A stretch of DNA of 64,000 nt, from assembly GCA_905188085.1 (NCBI GenBank), contig CAJJKN010000001.1, positions 310,001 through 374,000 on the forward strand, read 5' to 3'. The first letter of the stretch is position 1; the number at the start of each line of letters is the position of its first letter. The position numbers and the translations under genes are program-made. Below the pieces are notes generated by a model. The model did no database searches and was not told the origin of the DNA. It saw only the letters and a list, made by a program, of their open reading frames with translations. This stretch comes from an uncultured Bacillota bacterium. GTDB taxonomy: Bacteria > Bacillota > Clostridia > Christensenellales > QAND01. Of the stretch, positions 8,815-16,383 are shown piece by piece.

Positions 8815-8935
8815 AGAAAACAAAAAGACTTCCAAAGAAGCCTTTTGACGCACACACTGTGCGGCCGGATAAACCGACGAATTGAGAAATCTTTTATTTG
8901 AACTCGTAGTGTAAATCTGCAGAGGTCTATCTGCA
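8815..8935 (-). ncRNA. tracrRNA of the type II-A CRISPR system
   Basis: Transcribed leftward, divergent from cas9. The anti-repeat (about 8897-8932) matches the CRISPR repeat over TAGTGTAAATCTG-AGAGGTCTA with one mismatch. Pairing gives a 6-bp lower stem (GUUUGA with UCAAAU), a bulge (GA against GAGU) and a long upper stem, the classical Cas9 guide layout. Downstream hairpins follow: a nexus-like stem GTCGG/CCGGC (8864-8878), a perfect stem CGCACA/TGTGCG (8849-8863), and a terminator stem of 10 pairs with one G-U (8823-8846) followed by T-rich sequence. Ends are estimated from the promoter and terminator. Confidence 0.9.
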
Positions 8936-8940
8936 AGACA

Positions 8941-8969
8941 AATATAAAACATTTTGGGGAGGATGTCAA
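8941..8969 (-). promoter_or_regulatory. tracrRNA promoter, overlapping the cas9 ribosome binding site
   Basis: On the minus strand, TTGACA (8964-8969) and TATATT (8941-8946) are separated by exactly 17 bases. The predicted start is near 8934, right at the anti-repeat. The box pair covers the cas9 Shine-Dalgarno (GGGGAGGA, 8956-8963) and ends two bases before its ATG. Confidence 0.8.
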
Positions 8970-8970
8970 C

Positions 8971-11900
8971 ATGGGAAAAAGCAAAAAGCAGTATTATCTG
9001 GGCTTGGACATTGGGACGGATTCCGTTGGATATGCGGCAACAAACGAAGCGTATCAATTGATGAAATTCCGTGGCGAACCTGTTTGGGGCGTTACCACGT
9101 TTGAAGCGGCCTCCCTGGCAGAGGAACGGCGGCTGTTTCGTACGGCCAGGCGGCGGCTGGACCGCAGAAAGCAGCGGGTGCAGATGATAAACGAGATTTT
9201 TGCGCCGGAAATTTGCCAAATAGATCCTCACTTTTTTATCCGGAGAAAAGAGAGCGCGCTTTTTAAAGAGGATACGCAATACGGCGTTCAGATTTTTGAC
9301 GGCGGTATTTCGGACAAGGAGTATTATGAAAAATATCCCACGATTCATCATTTGATTTTGGATTTGATGTCCACAGAGGAGAGCAGGGACATACGGCTGG
9401 TTTATTTGGCGTGCGCGTGGCTGGTGGCCCACCGCGGGCATTTTCTTTCGGAGGCAAAAGCGGGGCAGGAAACAAATTTTGCAGCGCCGTTTGAGGCATT
9501 TTTGCAGTGTATCTATGAAAACTACCATTGCGGGGCGCCCTGGCCCGAAACGACCACAGCGGATACGGTGCAAAAAATCATGCAGAGCCAAGCCGGCATA
9601 AGGCAGAAGAAAGAAGCGTTTAAAGAAGAGGTGTATGGCGGCAAGGCTATTTCCGGCAAAAAAGACGAATATCCGTTGAAAAAAGACGCGATGATCGGGC
9701 TGTTGTCCGGCGGCGAAGTAAAGCTGAAGGATTTGTTTTTGGAACAGGCGTATGGGGATGATAAGATTTCGCTGGGAATGGAGGAGGAAAACTTTGAACG
9801 TGCGGTGGCGGAGGCCGGCGAGGACGGGCCGCTTTTGCAGGCCATGCGTGCGTTGTATGATTGTGCGCTGCTAAACGCTACTTTGCAGGGGGCAAAGTGT
9901 ATTTCCGAAGCGATGGTGGCCAGATATAACAGGCACCGGGAAGACCTTTGCTTTTTAAAAGCGCTGATTCAAAAATACAAACCGGAAGAATATGACAAGG
10001 TGTTTCGCGAGGAGGCAGGGGCAAACTATGCGGCCTATTCGGGAAACATGAAAAACACCGCAGGGGGCAAAGGAAAGAGAGCGGGGAAAAAGGAGTTTTG
10101 TGAATTTATCAAAAAGATCGTATCAAGCATTACGCCGGAGGAAAAGGACAGAGAAAAATATGAGGATATGATGAACCGGCTGGAAAACATGACCTTTTTG
10201 CCAAAGCAGAAGGATACGGACAACCGGGTGATTCCGCATCAGCTGTATGAAGCGGAACTGACGGAAATTTTGAAAAGGGCGCAAACGTATCTGCCGATGC
10301 TAAACGAGGCGGACAAAGAGGGGATGACAAACGCAGAGAAGATTTGCGCGGTGTTCAAATTCCGTATTCCCTATTATGTGGGGCCGCTGAACAAAAGCGC
10401 AACGAATGCGTGGCTGGAACGGAAAGAGGGAAAGATCTATCCCTGGAATTTTGAAAAAATGGTGGACCTGGATGCCAGCGAGGTAAACTTCATTGCAAAA
10501 ATGACAAACACCTGCACCTATCTGCCGGGCGAGGCGGTGCTGCCTGCCTGTTCGCTGTTATACAGCCGGTTTATGGTGCTCAATGAACTGAACAATTTGA
10601 AAATCAACGCCAATCCGATTTCCGTAGCGCTTAAACAGGAACTGTATAGAGAGCTGTTTGAAAGATCGACAAAAAAAGTGACAAAAAAGGTCGTGGAGGG
10701 ATATTTGAAAAGCCACGGCTATTTGACGGAAAACGACCTGTTGGGCGGAATGGATGAATGGAAACAGGTGGATTTAAAATCTTCCCAAAATTTTAAAAGG
10801 CTGATGGAGACAAACGTGCTGACGGAAAGCCAGGTGGAGGATATTATCAACCATGCGGCCTATGCCGAAGACAGGGCGAGGATGGACAGGTGGCTGAAAA
10901 GAGAATATCCAAACCTTTCGGAAGAGGACAGAAAGTATATCTTGCGACTGAAGCTCAAGGGCTTTGGGCGGCTTTCACGCCGGCTGCTGACGGCAACGGA
11001 GGGCTGCGAAATCGGCGGCACGGGAGAAACGATGACCATCATGCAGGCGCTGTGGGAAACCAACGATAACTTTATGGAGCTGCGTTCCGACCGGTATTCT
11101 TTTGAAGAGCAGATAGAGGCTTTTACAAAGGAATATTATGCGGACACGGCGCACAGAAAAACGCTGCTGGATCGGTTGGATGATCTATATATGTCCAACC
11201 CGGTGAAACGGCAGATCATCCGCACGCTGGATGTTTGTGCGGATGTGGTAAAAGCCATGGGAGGCGCACCGGAAAAGATATTTATGGAAATGGCGCGCGG
11301 AAATATGGATGGAAAAAAGCAGGGACGCAAACAGAGCAGAACGCAGCAGATTTTGGAGCTGTATAGAAAGATAGAGACGGAGGACGCGGCCAGGCTGCGG
11401 GAAGAGCTGGAAAAGATGGGAGCCTTGGGCGAGAACCGTCTGCAAAAGGACAAATTGTATTTATACTATATGCAGCTTGGAAAATGTATCTATACGGGAG
11501 AGAAAATTGAACTTAGCAAACTTATGACAGACACATACGATATAGACCATATCTATCCGCAATGCAAGGTGCAGGATGACAGCATTTTGAACAACAAGGT
11601 GTTGTGCCATACAAATGAAAACGGGAATAAAGGAGATGTTTACCCGGTAAATAGGGCGATTCAGGAAAAGATGCGCGGTTTTTGGACCATGCTTAGAGAC
11701 AACGGGCTGATGACAAAGCAAAAATATTACAGGCTGACCCGTACCACTGGGTTTTCAGCCGACGAACAGCAGGAATTTATCAACCGGCAGCTTGTGGAAA
11801 CCAGGCAGGCCTGCAAAGTGACGGCGCAGCTTTTGAAAGAGCGGTATCCGGAAACGGAGCTGATTTATGTAAAGGCGGGAACGGTGAGCCGGTTCAGGCA

Positions 11901-13035
11901 GGAATATGAGATGATAAAGAGCCGCGCGGTAAACGATTTGCACCATGCCAAGGACGCGTATTTGAATATTGCGGTGGGCAATGTGTATCATGAAAAATTT
12001 ACCAGGCGCTGGTTTAATGTGAAGGAGGATAATTATTCGCTGAAAACCAAAACGCTGTTTAACAGCCAGATGACAGCCGGCGGCAAGACGGTTTGGCAAG
12101 GGGAAAGCGACATTGCGAAAATCAGAAAAAACATGAAGAAAAACGCCGTGCACATGACGCGCTATGCGTTTTGCCAAAAGGGAAAATTGTTTAATGTGAC
12201 GCTGGAAAAGGCGGGCAAGGGGCTGATGCCCAAAAAGAAAAATATGCCCAGCGAAAAATACGGCGGGTATAACGATATGAGAACGTCGCACTATCTGCTG
12301 GCGGCCTATACCATTGGGAAGAAAAAGGATGTTATGTTTGCGCCGGTAGAAATTTGGGCGGCGGAAAGAGCGGAAAAAGACCCGGCCTTTTTGACAGAGC
12401 ATGTGGCAGAGAGCATTTCAAAGGCAAACGGGGATAAACCGGTGACGGATGTAAAAATTCTTTTGAACGGAAGAAAGATAAAAATCAACACGGTGCTGTC
12501 GTTGGACGGGATGCTGGTTACCATTCGAGGAAAAAGCAACAAGGGAGCAAAAATCATTCTTGCCCCGCATATGCCGCTGATTGTAGGAACAGAAACGGAG
12601 CGATATATCAAGCGGCTGGAAAGCTTTGAAAAGAAAAAAGGGAAAATAGCAAGCCTGCAGTTGGATGAGGAGCATGACAAAATTACCAAGGAGGAGAATG
12701 AAAAACTGTATATGCTTTTGATGCAAAAGATGAGCGATACAATCTTTAAAAAATGCCCGGGAAGTATTTTGAAAACATTGCAAAAGGGACAGGATCTCTT
12801 TGCCAAAGCAGAACCGGAAACGCAGGTGAAAAGTCTGCTTACGATCATACAATGGTTTAAAACGCAGAGAGCGGTGGATTTAAGGGATATTGGAGGAACC
12901 CAAAGCGGAGGGGTCAAAACGCCGAGCGCGAAGCTTTCGGTGCTAAAGAAAAGATACAACGACATTCGCATTGTGGACATGTCTGCGGCAGGGTTGTTTG
13001 CTTCGCGAAGCGAAAACATTTTGGAGCTGTTATGA
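8971..13035 (+). CDS. cas9: CRISPR-associated endonuclease Cas9 (type II-A)
   Basis: The RNA-guided double-strand DNA nuclease of the interference stage, 1354 residues, normal for the long Cas9 branch. The ATG at 8971 follows GGGGAGGA. RuvC-I is GLDIGTDSVG with catalytic Asp13. An Arg-rich bridge helix lies around residues 55-70. RuvC-II is IFMEMARG with Glu773. The HNH core is YDIDHIYPQ with His860, then DDSILNNKVLC with Asn875. RuvC-III is HHAKDAYLN with His992 and Asp995. All catalytic positions are present, so it should be active. Its stop overlaps the cas1 start by ATGA. No convincing promoter of its own was found on the + strand; the leftward tracrRNA promoter covers its translation start. 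Confidence 0.98.
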   Translation: MGKSKKQYYLGLDIGTDSVGYAATNEAYQLMKFRGEPVWGVTTFEAASLAEERRLFRTARRRLDRRKQRVQMINEIFAPEICQIDPHFFIRRKESALFKEDTQYGVQIFDGGISDKEYYEKYPTIHHLILDLMSTEESRDIRLVYLACAWLVAHRGHFLSEAKAGQETNFAAPFEAFLQCIYENYHCGAPWPETTTADTVQKIMQSQAGIRQKKEAFKEEVYGGKAISGKKDEYPLKKDAMIGLLSGGEVKLKDLFLEQAYGDDKISLGMEEENFERAVAEAGEDGPLLQAMRALYDCALLNATLQGAKCISEAMVARYNRHREDLCFLKALIQKYKPEEYDKVFREEAGANYAAYSGNMKNTAGGKGKRAGKKEFCEFIKKIVSSITPEEKDREKYEDMMNRLENMTFLPKQKDTDNRVIPHQLYEAELTEILKRAQTYLPMLNEADKEGMTNAEKICAVFKFRIPYYVGPLNKSATNAWLERKEGKIYPWNFEKMVDLDASEVNFIAKMTNTCTYLPGEAVLPACSLLYSRFMVLNELNNLKINANPISVALKQELYRELFERSTKKVTKKVVEGYLKSHGYLTENDLLGGMDEWKQVDLKSSQNFKRLMETNVLTESQVEDIINHAAYAEDRARMDRWLKREYPNLSEEDRKYILRLKLKGFGRLSRRLLTATEGCEIGGTGETMTIMQALWETNDNFMELRSDRYSFEEQIEAFTKEYYADTAHRKTLLDRLDDLYMSNPVKRQIIRTLDVCADVVKAMGGAPEKIFMEMARGNMDGKKQGRKQSRTQQILELYRKIETEDAARLREELEKMGALGENRLQKDKLYLYYMQLGKCIYTGEKIELSKLMTDTYDIDHIYPQCKVQDDSILNNKVLCHTNENGNKGDVYPVNRAIQEKMRGFWTMLRDNGLMTKQKYYRLTRTTGFSADEQQEFINRQLVETRQACKVTAQLLKERYPETELIYVKAGTVSRFRQEYEMIKSRAVNDLHHAKDAYLNIAVGNVYHEKFTRRWFNVKEDNYSLKTKTLFNSQMTAGGKTVWQGESDIAKIRKNMKKNAVHMTRYAFCQKGKLFNVTLEKAGKGLMPKKKNMPSEKYGGYNDMRTSHYLLAAYTIGKKKDVMFAPVEIWAAERAEKDPAFLTEHVAESISKANGDKPVTDVKILLNGRKIKINTVLSLDGMLVTIRGKSNKGAKIILAPHMPLIVGTETERYIKRLESFEKKKGKIASLQLDEEHDKITKEENEKLYMLLMQKMSDTIFKKCPGSILKTLQKGQDLFAKAEPETQVKSLLTIIQWFKTQRAVDLRDIGGTQSGGVKTPSAKLSVLKKRYNDIRIVDMSAAGLFASRSENILELL

Positions 13036-13901
13036 GTTGGAGAACGATTGTGGTGGCCAACCGATGCAAGTTGGATTTGAAAATGGAGTATATGGTGATC
13101 CGGGGAGAGGAAACCAAACGGATTTTCCTGGATGAAGTAGCGATTTTGCTGATAGAGACCCCGGCCGTTTCGCTGACGGGCTGTTTGCTGGAGGCGTTGA
13201 CGGAAAGAAAAATCCGGGTAATCTTTTGCGATAAAGCAAGAGCGCCCATGGCGGAATTGACGCCGTATTACGGATGCCACGACACGACGCGAAAGCTGCG
13301 GCAGCAGGCAGGCTGGAGCGAGGAAACCAAAGGCGTGGTTTGGAGTGAGATCGTGAGGGACAAGATTCAAAAGCAGGCGGAGCATTTGGCGGACAGGGGC
13401 AAGCACAGCCAGGCGCTGCTTTTGCAATCGTACCTTCCAGAGATTGAATTTAACGACGCGGGAAACCGGGAGGGGCACGCGGCCAAGGTGTATTTTAATG
13501 CGTTGTTTGGCAGAGAATTTGTCAGGCGGGACGAGAGCCCGGCCAATGCCGCTCTGGATTACGGCTATACCATCTTGCTGTCTGCGTTTAGCAGGGAGGT
13601 TGCGGCGGCCGGGTATCTCACGCAGTGGGGGTTGCATCATGATAATGTGTTTAACCATTTTAACCTGAGCAGCGATTTAATGGAGCCGTTTCGCATTTTG
13701 GTGGACAGGGCAGTGTATACCATGATGCCGACGGCGCTGGATAAACAGACAAGATATCGGCTGGTGGATTTGTTGAACGATTCTGTGGAGATTGCAAACA
13801 CAAAGCAGACGGTATTAAACGCAATTCGGATCTATGCCAAAGGAGTGTTTACGGCGTTGAACGAAAACGACCCGGGTTGCCTGCGATTTTATCGGATATG
13901 A
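13032..13901 (+). CDS. cas1: CRISPR-associated endonuclease Cas1
   Basis: The integrase subunit of spacer acquisition, 289 residues, typical for type II Cas1. It begins on the ATGA that ends cas9. The catalytic glutamate-histidine-acid set is visible: NREGHAAKVYFNALFG near residue 145-160, the GLHHDNVFNHFNLSSDLME stretch near 200-220, and the following FRILVDRAV helix. It should form the Cas1-Cas2 complex, with Csn2 and Cas9 contributing to protospacer choice as known for II-A systems. Confidence 0.97.
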   Translation: MSWRTIVVANRCKLDLKMEYMVIRGEETKRIFLDEVAILLIETPAVSLTGCLLEALTERKIRVIFCDKARAPMAELTPYYGCHDTTRKLRQQAGWSEETKGVVWSEIVRDKIQKQAEHLADRGKHSQALLLQSYLPEIEFNDAGNREGHAAKVYFNALFGREFVRRDESPANAALDYGYTILLSAFSREVAAAGYLTQWGLHHDNVFNHFNLSSDLMEPFRILVDRAVYTMMPTALDKQTRYRLVDLLNDSVEIANTKQTVLNAIRIYAKGVFTALNENDPGCLRFYRI

Positions 13902-14218
13902 GTTATCGGTTTATGAGAATGATGGTGTTTTTTGATCTTCCGACCGAGACGGCGGAGGACAGGCGAAACTATCGGTTGTTTCGAAAGATGTTGATCAACA
14001 ACGGTTTTGTTATGATGCAGGAATCCGTGTATTGTAAGCTGTTGATCAACCGCACGGCAGAGGGGTATGTACGCCAGATCATCCGGAAAAACAAGCCGCC
14101 GAAGGGGCTGGTGCAGCTTTTGACCGTTACGGAAAAACAGTTTGCGGGCATGGAGTATTTAACCGGCACATTTCACAGCGATATTATCAATACGGATGAG
14201 AGGATGATTGTGATATGA
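13898..14218 (+). CDS. cas2: CRISPR-associated endoribonuclease-fold protein Cas2
   Basis: 106 residues. I start it at the ATG at 13898, which overlaps the cas1 stop as ATGA. An in-frame start seven codons upstream would lie inside cas1 and lacks the coupling. The N-terminal strand RMMVFFDLP holds the conserved Asp, followed by RRNYRLFRKMLINNGF and QESVYCKL, the usual Cas2 ferredoxin-like fold. It is the structural partner of Cas1 in spacer integration. Confidence 0.97.
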   Translation: MSYRFMRMMVFFDLPTETAEDRRNYRLFRKMLINNGFVMMQESVYCKLLINRTAEGYVRQIIRKNKPPKGLVQLLTVTEKQFAGMEYLTGTFHSDIINTDERMIVI

Positions 14219-14880
14219 TGTTGGCGCATCCGGAGATGAATACGGTTTTTGACTTTGCGGAAAAACGGGTTTGTACGCTTGTGATAGAAAACCCGAGGTT
14301 CTTTCGTGCGTTTTTGCAGGATATAAAAGGGCAGATAGACGGGGACAAGGGGAGAGCGGTATTGTCCGAAGACAATATGCCGATTGAGTTTTCCAAATAT
14401 GCCGAGGTAATAGACAGCTATTTGCCCTTTGAAATGGGCAGAAAAACGCTGATGACAAAGATTGTTTCCCGGATGGAGGAAACGGCAATGGATGAAATGC
14501 ATTACTGCAAAACCCTGGAGAGGATGGGGGAACTGGAACGATACCTAAAAGAGTTGTCGTTTGATTTGCCATGCGAAGTGCAATGTAGTAAAATAAACAT
14601 AAGCAAGGTGCTTCGCGCCGCCGGGATTGAGATTGCGGACGACTATGAAAATGATCCGGAACGCATGTTGGATTATATGGAGCTGACGCGGGAGCTGGAG
14701 CGGGATAAGCTTTTTCTCTTTGTGAATTTGCGCAGTTATTATTCCGATGAAGAGGTTTTTGCGTTTTGCAAGACGGTTTTGGATCATGAATTGTCAATTT
14801 TGCTGGTGGATTCTGTTTCAAGGGACAGGCTGCCCAACGAAAACAGGATTACAATAGATAGGGATCTATGTGAATTTTAG
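14215..14880 (+). CDS. csn2: Csn2 family protein, type II-A signature
   Basis: 221 residues. It starts on ATGA at the cas2 stop, the third such overlap in the operon. The C-terminal half shows the family features NLRSYYSDEEVFAFCKTVL, LLVDSV and RLPNENRITIDRDLCE. Csn2 proteins form toroidal tetramers that hold linear DNA ends and are required for spacer acquisition in II-A systems. Its presence assigns the locus to subtype II-A. The leader and array follow immediately. Confidence 0.93.
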   Translation: MMLAHPEMNTVFDFAEKRVCTLVIENPRFFRAFLQDIKGQIDGDKGRAVLSEDNMPIEFSKYAEVIDSYLPFEMGRKTLMTKIVSRMEETAMDEMHYCKTLERMGELERYLKELSFDLPCEVQCSKINISKVLRAAGIEIADDYENDPERMLDYMELTRELERDKLFLFVNLRSYYSDEEVFAFCKTVLDHELSILLVDSVSRDRLPNENRITIDRDLCEF

Positions 14881-14948
14881 ACCGATTTTGACCGGATTTA
14901 CCGCTTTCGGCAGCTGAGTAGGGCTGTATACTCGAATTTTGATTTGAG
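14881..14948 (+). promoter_or_regulatory. CRISPR leader
   Basis: 68 bases between csn2 and the first repeat. The last seven bases are ATTTGAG (14942-14948), identical to the known type II-A leader-anchoring sequence that directs new spacers to the first repeat. A TATACT (14927-14932) preceded by TG could be the array promoter; no good -35 is visible. Confidence 0.75.
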
Positions 14949-15511
14949 GTTTGAGAGTAGTGTAAATCTGGAGAGGTCTAAAACCCCTATTTTTACTTTA
15001 TAAAGTGTTCCCGAGTTTGAGAGTAGTGTAAATCTGGAGAGGTCTAAAACAAAAAAGAAAATATAATCAATCTAAACCGTGTTTGAGAGTAGTATAAATC
15101 TGGAGAGGTCTAAAACTTAACAACCGAAGAAGTAACCATCGCAACAGTTTGAGAGTAGTGTAAATCTGGAGAGGTCTAAAACATTGCTAAAATAGCAATG
15201 CTGCCAGTATTAGTTTGAGAGTAGTGTAAATCTGGAGAGGTCTAAAACAATTTGCAATATTATTGCTATGCAACTCCTGTTTGAGAGTAGTGTAAATCTG
15301 GAGAGGTCTAAAACAATAGACGGCGGTATCACAAGCGCGTAAAAGTTTGAGAGTAGTGTAAATCTGAAGAGGTCTAAAACAAAGGTTGCGAGAACAGCTA
15401 CGCAAGTAATGTTTGAGAGTAGTGTAAATCTGAAGAGGTCTAAAACTATATCGACGCATTGAACCGGGCCCAGATGTTTGAGAGTAGTGTAAATCTGAAG
15501 AGGTCTAAAAA
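14949..15511 (+). CRISPR. CRISPR array, 9 repeats and 8 spacers
   Basis: 36-base repeats begin GTTTGAGAG and end GGTCTAAAAC, starting at 14949, 15015, 15081, 15147, 15213, 15279, 15345, 15411 and 15476. Spacers are 30 bases, the last one 29. Repeats 1, 2, 4, 5 and 6 are identical. Repeat 3 has G14 to A. Repeats 7-9 share G23 to A, and the last also ends in A instead of C. Decay at the far end and the leader at the csn2 side agree on polarity. crRNAs read rightward as spacer plus repeat, matching the leftward tracrRNA. Confidence 0.98.
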
Positions 15512-15535
15512 CAAATTGAAAGAGGGGGAGAGGAA

Positions 15536-15643
15536 ATGGAAGAAATGACATCCAAACAGATCAGCGCGTTGATCGCCTGGCTGGAAGCCAAGGGCATGAC
15601 GCCGGAAGAGATTCTGGATTGCTTAAAGCAGATTAATGAATAA
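15536..15643 (+). CDS. Small ORF directly after the CRISPR array (35 residues)
   Basis: It starts MEEMTSKQISALIAW and ends LDCLKQINE. An unusually strong ribosome binding site (AGAGGGGGAGAGGA) sits just upstream, and only 24 bases separate it from the last repeat. No promoter is visible between array and ORF, so it may be translated from array read-through. The peptide is predicted to be two short helices around a Gly-Met turn (WLEAKGMTPEEIL). Residues 6-35 match the last 30 residues of the 137-residue protein at 16384 at 13 positions (KQI, L, LE, GM, E, IL, K, I). Function is unknown. Confidence 0.55.
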   Translation: MEEMTSKQISALIAWLEAKGMTPEEILDCLKQINE

Positions 15644-15735
15644 AAAAGGGCAGCGCCCCAAGCTAAGGAAACCGCTACCTAACATCACAGGCAAGCCGGG
15701 TGTCTTAGGCCCGGTCGCTTTCTTATTATAGCACA
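15638..15735 (-). ncRNA. Candidate small leftward RNA
   Basis: On the minus strand, an extended -10 TGCTATAAT (about 15724-15732) precedes about 80 bases that fold: CCGGGCC...GCCCGG-type pairing near 15693-15713, then a GGGC/GCCC hairpin followed by six T (about 15644-15658), which looks like a terminator. The -35 is weak. On the + strand the same hairpins could end array or ORF read-through. Confidence 0.3.
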
Positions 15736-15758
15736 GGAGGATAGGTATAAAAACAACC

Positions 15759-15796
15759 GTTTGCAGGAGTGCATTCTGTTCTGAATAGGTCTAAAA
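15759..15796 (+). repeat. 38-base element, copy 1
   Basis: Matches 16180-16217 at 32 of 38 positions. Both start GTTT and end AGGTCTAAAA, like the CRISPR repeat. Read in one frame both copies end in L-(Q/K)-ECILF-stop. Four of the five differences up to the stop are synonymous, including TGA against TAA. Confidence 0.5.
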
Positions 15797-16077
15797 AGCG
15801 AAAGAAAGAGACAGCGATTACAAACTTGCAATCGCCGCCGGAATCATCAACCCGATGACCGCTGTTTTAACCCTGGCTGCAAAACTCATCACCCGGTTGA
15901 GTGAATAGGGAAAGGGGGACAAACCCCTTCCTTCTCAAATTACAATCAATTCGCTTCGTTTTGACAATGAAAGCCTTAAACATTTTATCATTTGCACTTA
16001 ACTTGGTTTGCATTCCAAATTTGAGGGCAGTGCAATCCGACAAACGCCGAAACGGAGCCGCCTTGGCGAAAAAGAAA
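15797..16077. other. Non-coding or decayed stretch after the CRISPR locus
   Basis: No complete gene is supported. A frame at 15795-15908 with no start reads plausible protein (SDYKLAIAAGIINP, then a Leu-rich helix) and ends at TAG 15906-15908; it may be the tail of a decayed small gene. A hairpin AAGGGG/CCCCTT near 15910-15930 follows it. Confidence 0.4.
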
Positions 16078-16134
16078 GCATCATCAACTGCTCGGCGAGA
16101 GGCTCCAATTGCCAATGGCAAGCAGTGATGATGC
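16078..16134. repeat. Large inverted repeat / hairpin
   Basis: The arms 16078-16092 (GCATCATCAACTGCT) and 16121-16134 (AGCAGTGATGATGC) are complementary except for one extra base. The loop contains a second palindrome, TTGCCAATGGCAA. Both strands are open in long frames, as often seen for dispersed structured repeats. It may be a mobile palindromic element or a structured RNA. Confidence 0.5.
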
Positions 16135-16179
16135 TTCATCTGTATATAATATGCCATGGGATAAAAATTATGTCAATAG

Positions 16180-16217
16180 GTTTAAAGGAGTGCATTTTGT
16201 TTTAAAAAGGTCTAAAA
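16180..16217 (+). repeat. 38-base element, copy 2
   Basis: Second copy of 15759-15796. Here a possible 11-codon frame ATG (16170) to TAA (16203-16205) ends in GLKECILF. A perfect hairpin GCCTTTTT/AAAAAGGC follows at 16267-16286. Confidence 0.5.
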
Positions 16218-16330
16218 TAAAAAAAGACGTTCCCTTTTAAGTTTTGCTACAAAGCCTGCGAATGGGGCCTTTTTGGGCAAAAAGGCAGTTGGCAAGAAAG
16301 AAGGAAAAGGGATGGGGCATACTTATTGTA

Positions 16331-16360
16331 TTGTGAAACCCGGTTTGCTTTTTTTATAAA
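16331..16360 (+). promoter_or_regulatory. Promoter of the 137-residue protein gene
   Basis: TTGTGA (16331-16336) and TATAAA (16355-16360) with 18 bases between, 24 bases before the ATG. Confidence 0.45.
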
Positions 16361-16383
16361 CTCTGTGATAAGGAGGAAGAAAA

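Noticed and set aside
8703..8885. 60-codon frame over the tracrRNA
   Set aside because: Overlaps the tracrRNA hairpins and terminator; no start signal.
13877..13897. Upstream start for cas2
   Set aside because: The ATGA overlap at 13898 fits the operon pattern and the family N terminus better.
15183..15278. Spacers 4 and 5 both contain ATTGCTA and short self-complementary segments
   Set aside because: Eight-base matches are too short to show a shared target.
15187..15551. Leftward frames across the CRISPR array with repeated RPLQIYTTLK-like units
   Set aside because: They are translations of the repeats themselves.
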